From Helicobacter pametensis ATCC 51478 (GTDB lineage: Bacteria > Campylobacterota > Campylobacteria > Campylobacterales > Helicobacteraceae), in the NCBI RefSeq assembly GCF_000518225.1, contig NZ_JADE01000006.1:62001-126000 (forward strand): a DNA stretch of 64,000 nt. Direction: 5' to 3'. The notes beneath the pieces are model-generated. The model saw nothing but the letters and a program-made list of their open reading frames with translations, did no database searches and was not told the origin of the DNA. Positions 63,701 to 64,000 of the stretch are shown here, piece after piece; within the stretch, counting starts at the first letter, position 1; every line of letters begins with the position of its first letter. The translations under genes and the position numbers were made by a program.

Positions 63701-64000
63701 GCTTAAGCAATTCTAAGTTTTCACATCTAAAGATGGATAATGCCTCCACTCTTGGAAAAATAACTATCGATAATGTCAGTGATGCTTTGATTTTCCTTGA
63801 CCATGGATCTTCTCAAAAAGCTGGAGGAGATGGGGGTCAGAGTGGTATCACTCTGATTGATTCCAAAGTCGTGCTGAAAGGTTTCAATGGATCCTCTTTC
63901 ACAAGTGATGTCAAGGTTGTCTCAAATAATAACTTTCTTTCAGATACAAAGATCTATCTTGATAACCGATCTCAACTCGCAGGAAATATTACTCAAAGCA
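60760..64000 (+). CDS. Autotransporter-family passenger, truncated by the window edge
   Basis: The ATG overlaps the upstream stop (ATGA), and the frame is open without a stop to the right edge, at least 1080 residues. The start MKRLMPALTLSALLVGLSYG is a signal peptide, followed by EDWSIT, recalling the Trp found just after the signal in its neighbours. The passenger consists of the same beta-helix turns as the 2469-residue protein, with three copies of the longer module (near 61435, 62839 and 63628) and GNITQS at the very end. The barrel and tail, if present, lie outside. No cysteine pair is seen in its first 100 residues. Confidence 0.82.
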   Translation, partial: MKRLMPALTLSALLVGLSYGEDWSITDTQTKTITGQTIDSVSLTGSGKLTVESSGTNTINKMIMAFFQEGAGATFNVNSGSLDLDLSIANMSHVKNHVKFDIKNGATLTLTSGKNNGKLGIFSGVGTDLDAQIKGTLVGSLSNDGSTNIVLTKDAQMQGNIIQTAGTLEARIEGILTGGIQISGNTRANILGNENQSPTNQTITITGNVSQSDGKLNMQMGGLHLKGTWMQTGGESDVEFKGSKFDSSITISNAVTEMDFRNSTLQAISVTGYNFSLGRSSISLYEGSKMDSFAGNNSKVTLSLTQGSSMSGATQNGGDFTLSVDASTVNGSISANSSYLTVTLNNNSNLNGGITNSEGTGNFNFKSSTIRDNVMQTNGTLYLEATSTKIGGMFSQSGGNFSKFHLSGSTIAQGVLLTGVTPTQFGNEEIFRLSNGSVINNGVKITNGVGPVLRGTVSDSTINGGYEQVNDPAKQREGKVQLRFIRSSLNGGVRVKDGNGRKVDEWISADYITALEFESGSTLNGGAISENHALWLRFDRSTGNGGISATGGDLVVRGDGNSKINGSITSRNTTQSKILLYSGTQLHGSVTQEGGRQDLRLDNGHIFGGVNNRNTDTRFYARRGSRITGSYTQNGGSLRFEMGGGATINGSVTLNNVITTMSNGNIPSWDETIKGNFTQNGGSLGGWIAGLKLNGTYRQKGGTSNITYAESSFAQPTFIDQADSTKITFDHGSNLKSFTITDSNKKDGNGKSTNHLKLDRSTTLHGNFTLIRSSSKLTVINRSRITGNVISKDKENEIDIEIGGGGSIGGNIEITGGKAEADINGGNIGGDIKLVDATSHFHFKDSTIGGSVNITRGNTVMTLDRTSIGKGFEMTGKGEKNPSLVLTISNGSTITGDVNFSETDVYLGGMGEGSVIQGNLISTNTNLINTKPVKIEDLHPGKEPTFPLPASGLTIEGDFKQEGGTLDFVMTNKSGIIGETSLSNSKFSHLKMDNASTLGKITIDNVSDALIFLDHGSSQKAGGDGGQSGITLIDSKVVLKGFNGSSFTSDVKVVSNNNFLSDTKIYLDNRSQLAGNITQS

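Noticed and set aside
53836-63749. Many long minus-strand open frames inside the giant autotransporter genes
   Set aside because: They have repetitive low-complexity composition, no ribosome-binding sites and shadow the repeat codons of the plus strand.

Overview
The window is a chromosomal segment of an epsilonproteobacterium, most probably a Helicobacter. The gene set is typical of that genus: PorGDAB pyruvate:flavodoxin oxidoreductase with a separate flavodoxin, a futalosine-pathway MqnD, peptidase U32, DUF3972, a recA-eno-ftsB-like-AMIN-aroK block, an lptD-PRTase-like-pnp-atpE block and a GT10 fucosyltransferase. Extended -10 promoters (TGnTAnAAT) without a clear -35 recur, as usual in the genus. 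Base composition, nrfHA, a TorA-type reductase and a large autotransporter locus argue for a non-pylori species. Helicobacter mustelae, known for surface rings made of the Hsr protein, is a plausible but unproven guess.

Layout. 1-793 is the end of threonine synthase (minus strand). 930-1250 holds a compact locus that looks like a type I toxin-antitoxin: a 28-residue hydrophobic peptide, a start codon inside a hairpin, an antisense promoter and interleaved inverted repeats. 1296-7807 (plus) carries fldA, prfB, a U32 peptidase, a HrgA-like HARE-HTH nuclease-like protein, DUF3972, a DUF89 phosphatase and NDH-2. 7812-14141 (minus) carries a small outer-membrane barrel, an ArsA-type ATPase with a cory-CC-star partner, CstA and FtsK. 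14542-17690 is a cytochrome c plus TorA respiratory pair. mqnD lies divergent to recA-eno-ftsB-like-AMIN-aroK. 22405-27041 (minus) carries atpB, aguB, a tiny acidic protein, tcdA, surE, a fucosyltransferase and tRNA-Leu. 27232-36739 (plus) carries nrdB, a nitrilase-like protein, a prepilin-peptidase-like protein, an LptF/G permease, a structured ncRNA of about 190 nt, RDD, lptD, a PRTase-like protein, pnp and atpE. Two tRNA-Leu genes, kdsB, a MATE transporter, a HAD phosphatase, porGDAB and nrfHA follow up to a strong terminator at about 45.45 kb.

From 45.6 kb to the right edge runs one long co-directional block: gpsA, then five autotransporter-family genes whose stops and starts all overlap. 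They encode proteins of 989, 407, 869, 2469 and more than 1080 residues. Four of the five are seen to their C terminus, and in each the beta-barrel is followed by a basic tail of 91-138 residues, three of them sharing an [RQ]RT[IV]PxI motif. One gene (49535-50758) is a barrel with almost no passenger. The two largest passengers share a higher-order beta-helix module. This locus is the most unusual part of the window.

Metabolically, PorGDAB and FldA form the pyruvate oxidation route. NDH-2, the menaquinone pathway enzyme MqnD, the TorA-like reductase and NrfHA indicate anaerobic respiration on N- or S-oxides and nitrite. LptD, the LptF/G permease, KdsB and the fucosyltransferase belong to LPS assembly and decoration.
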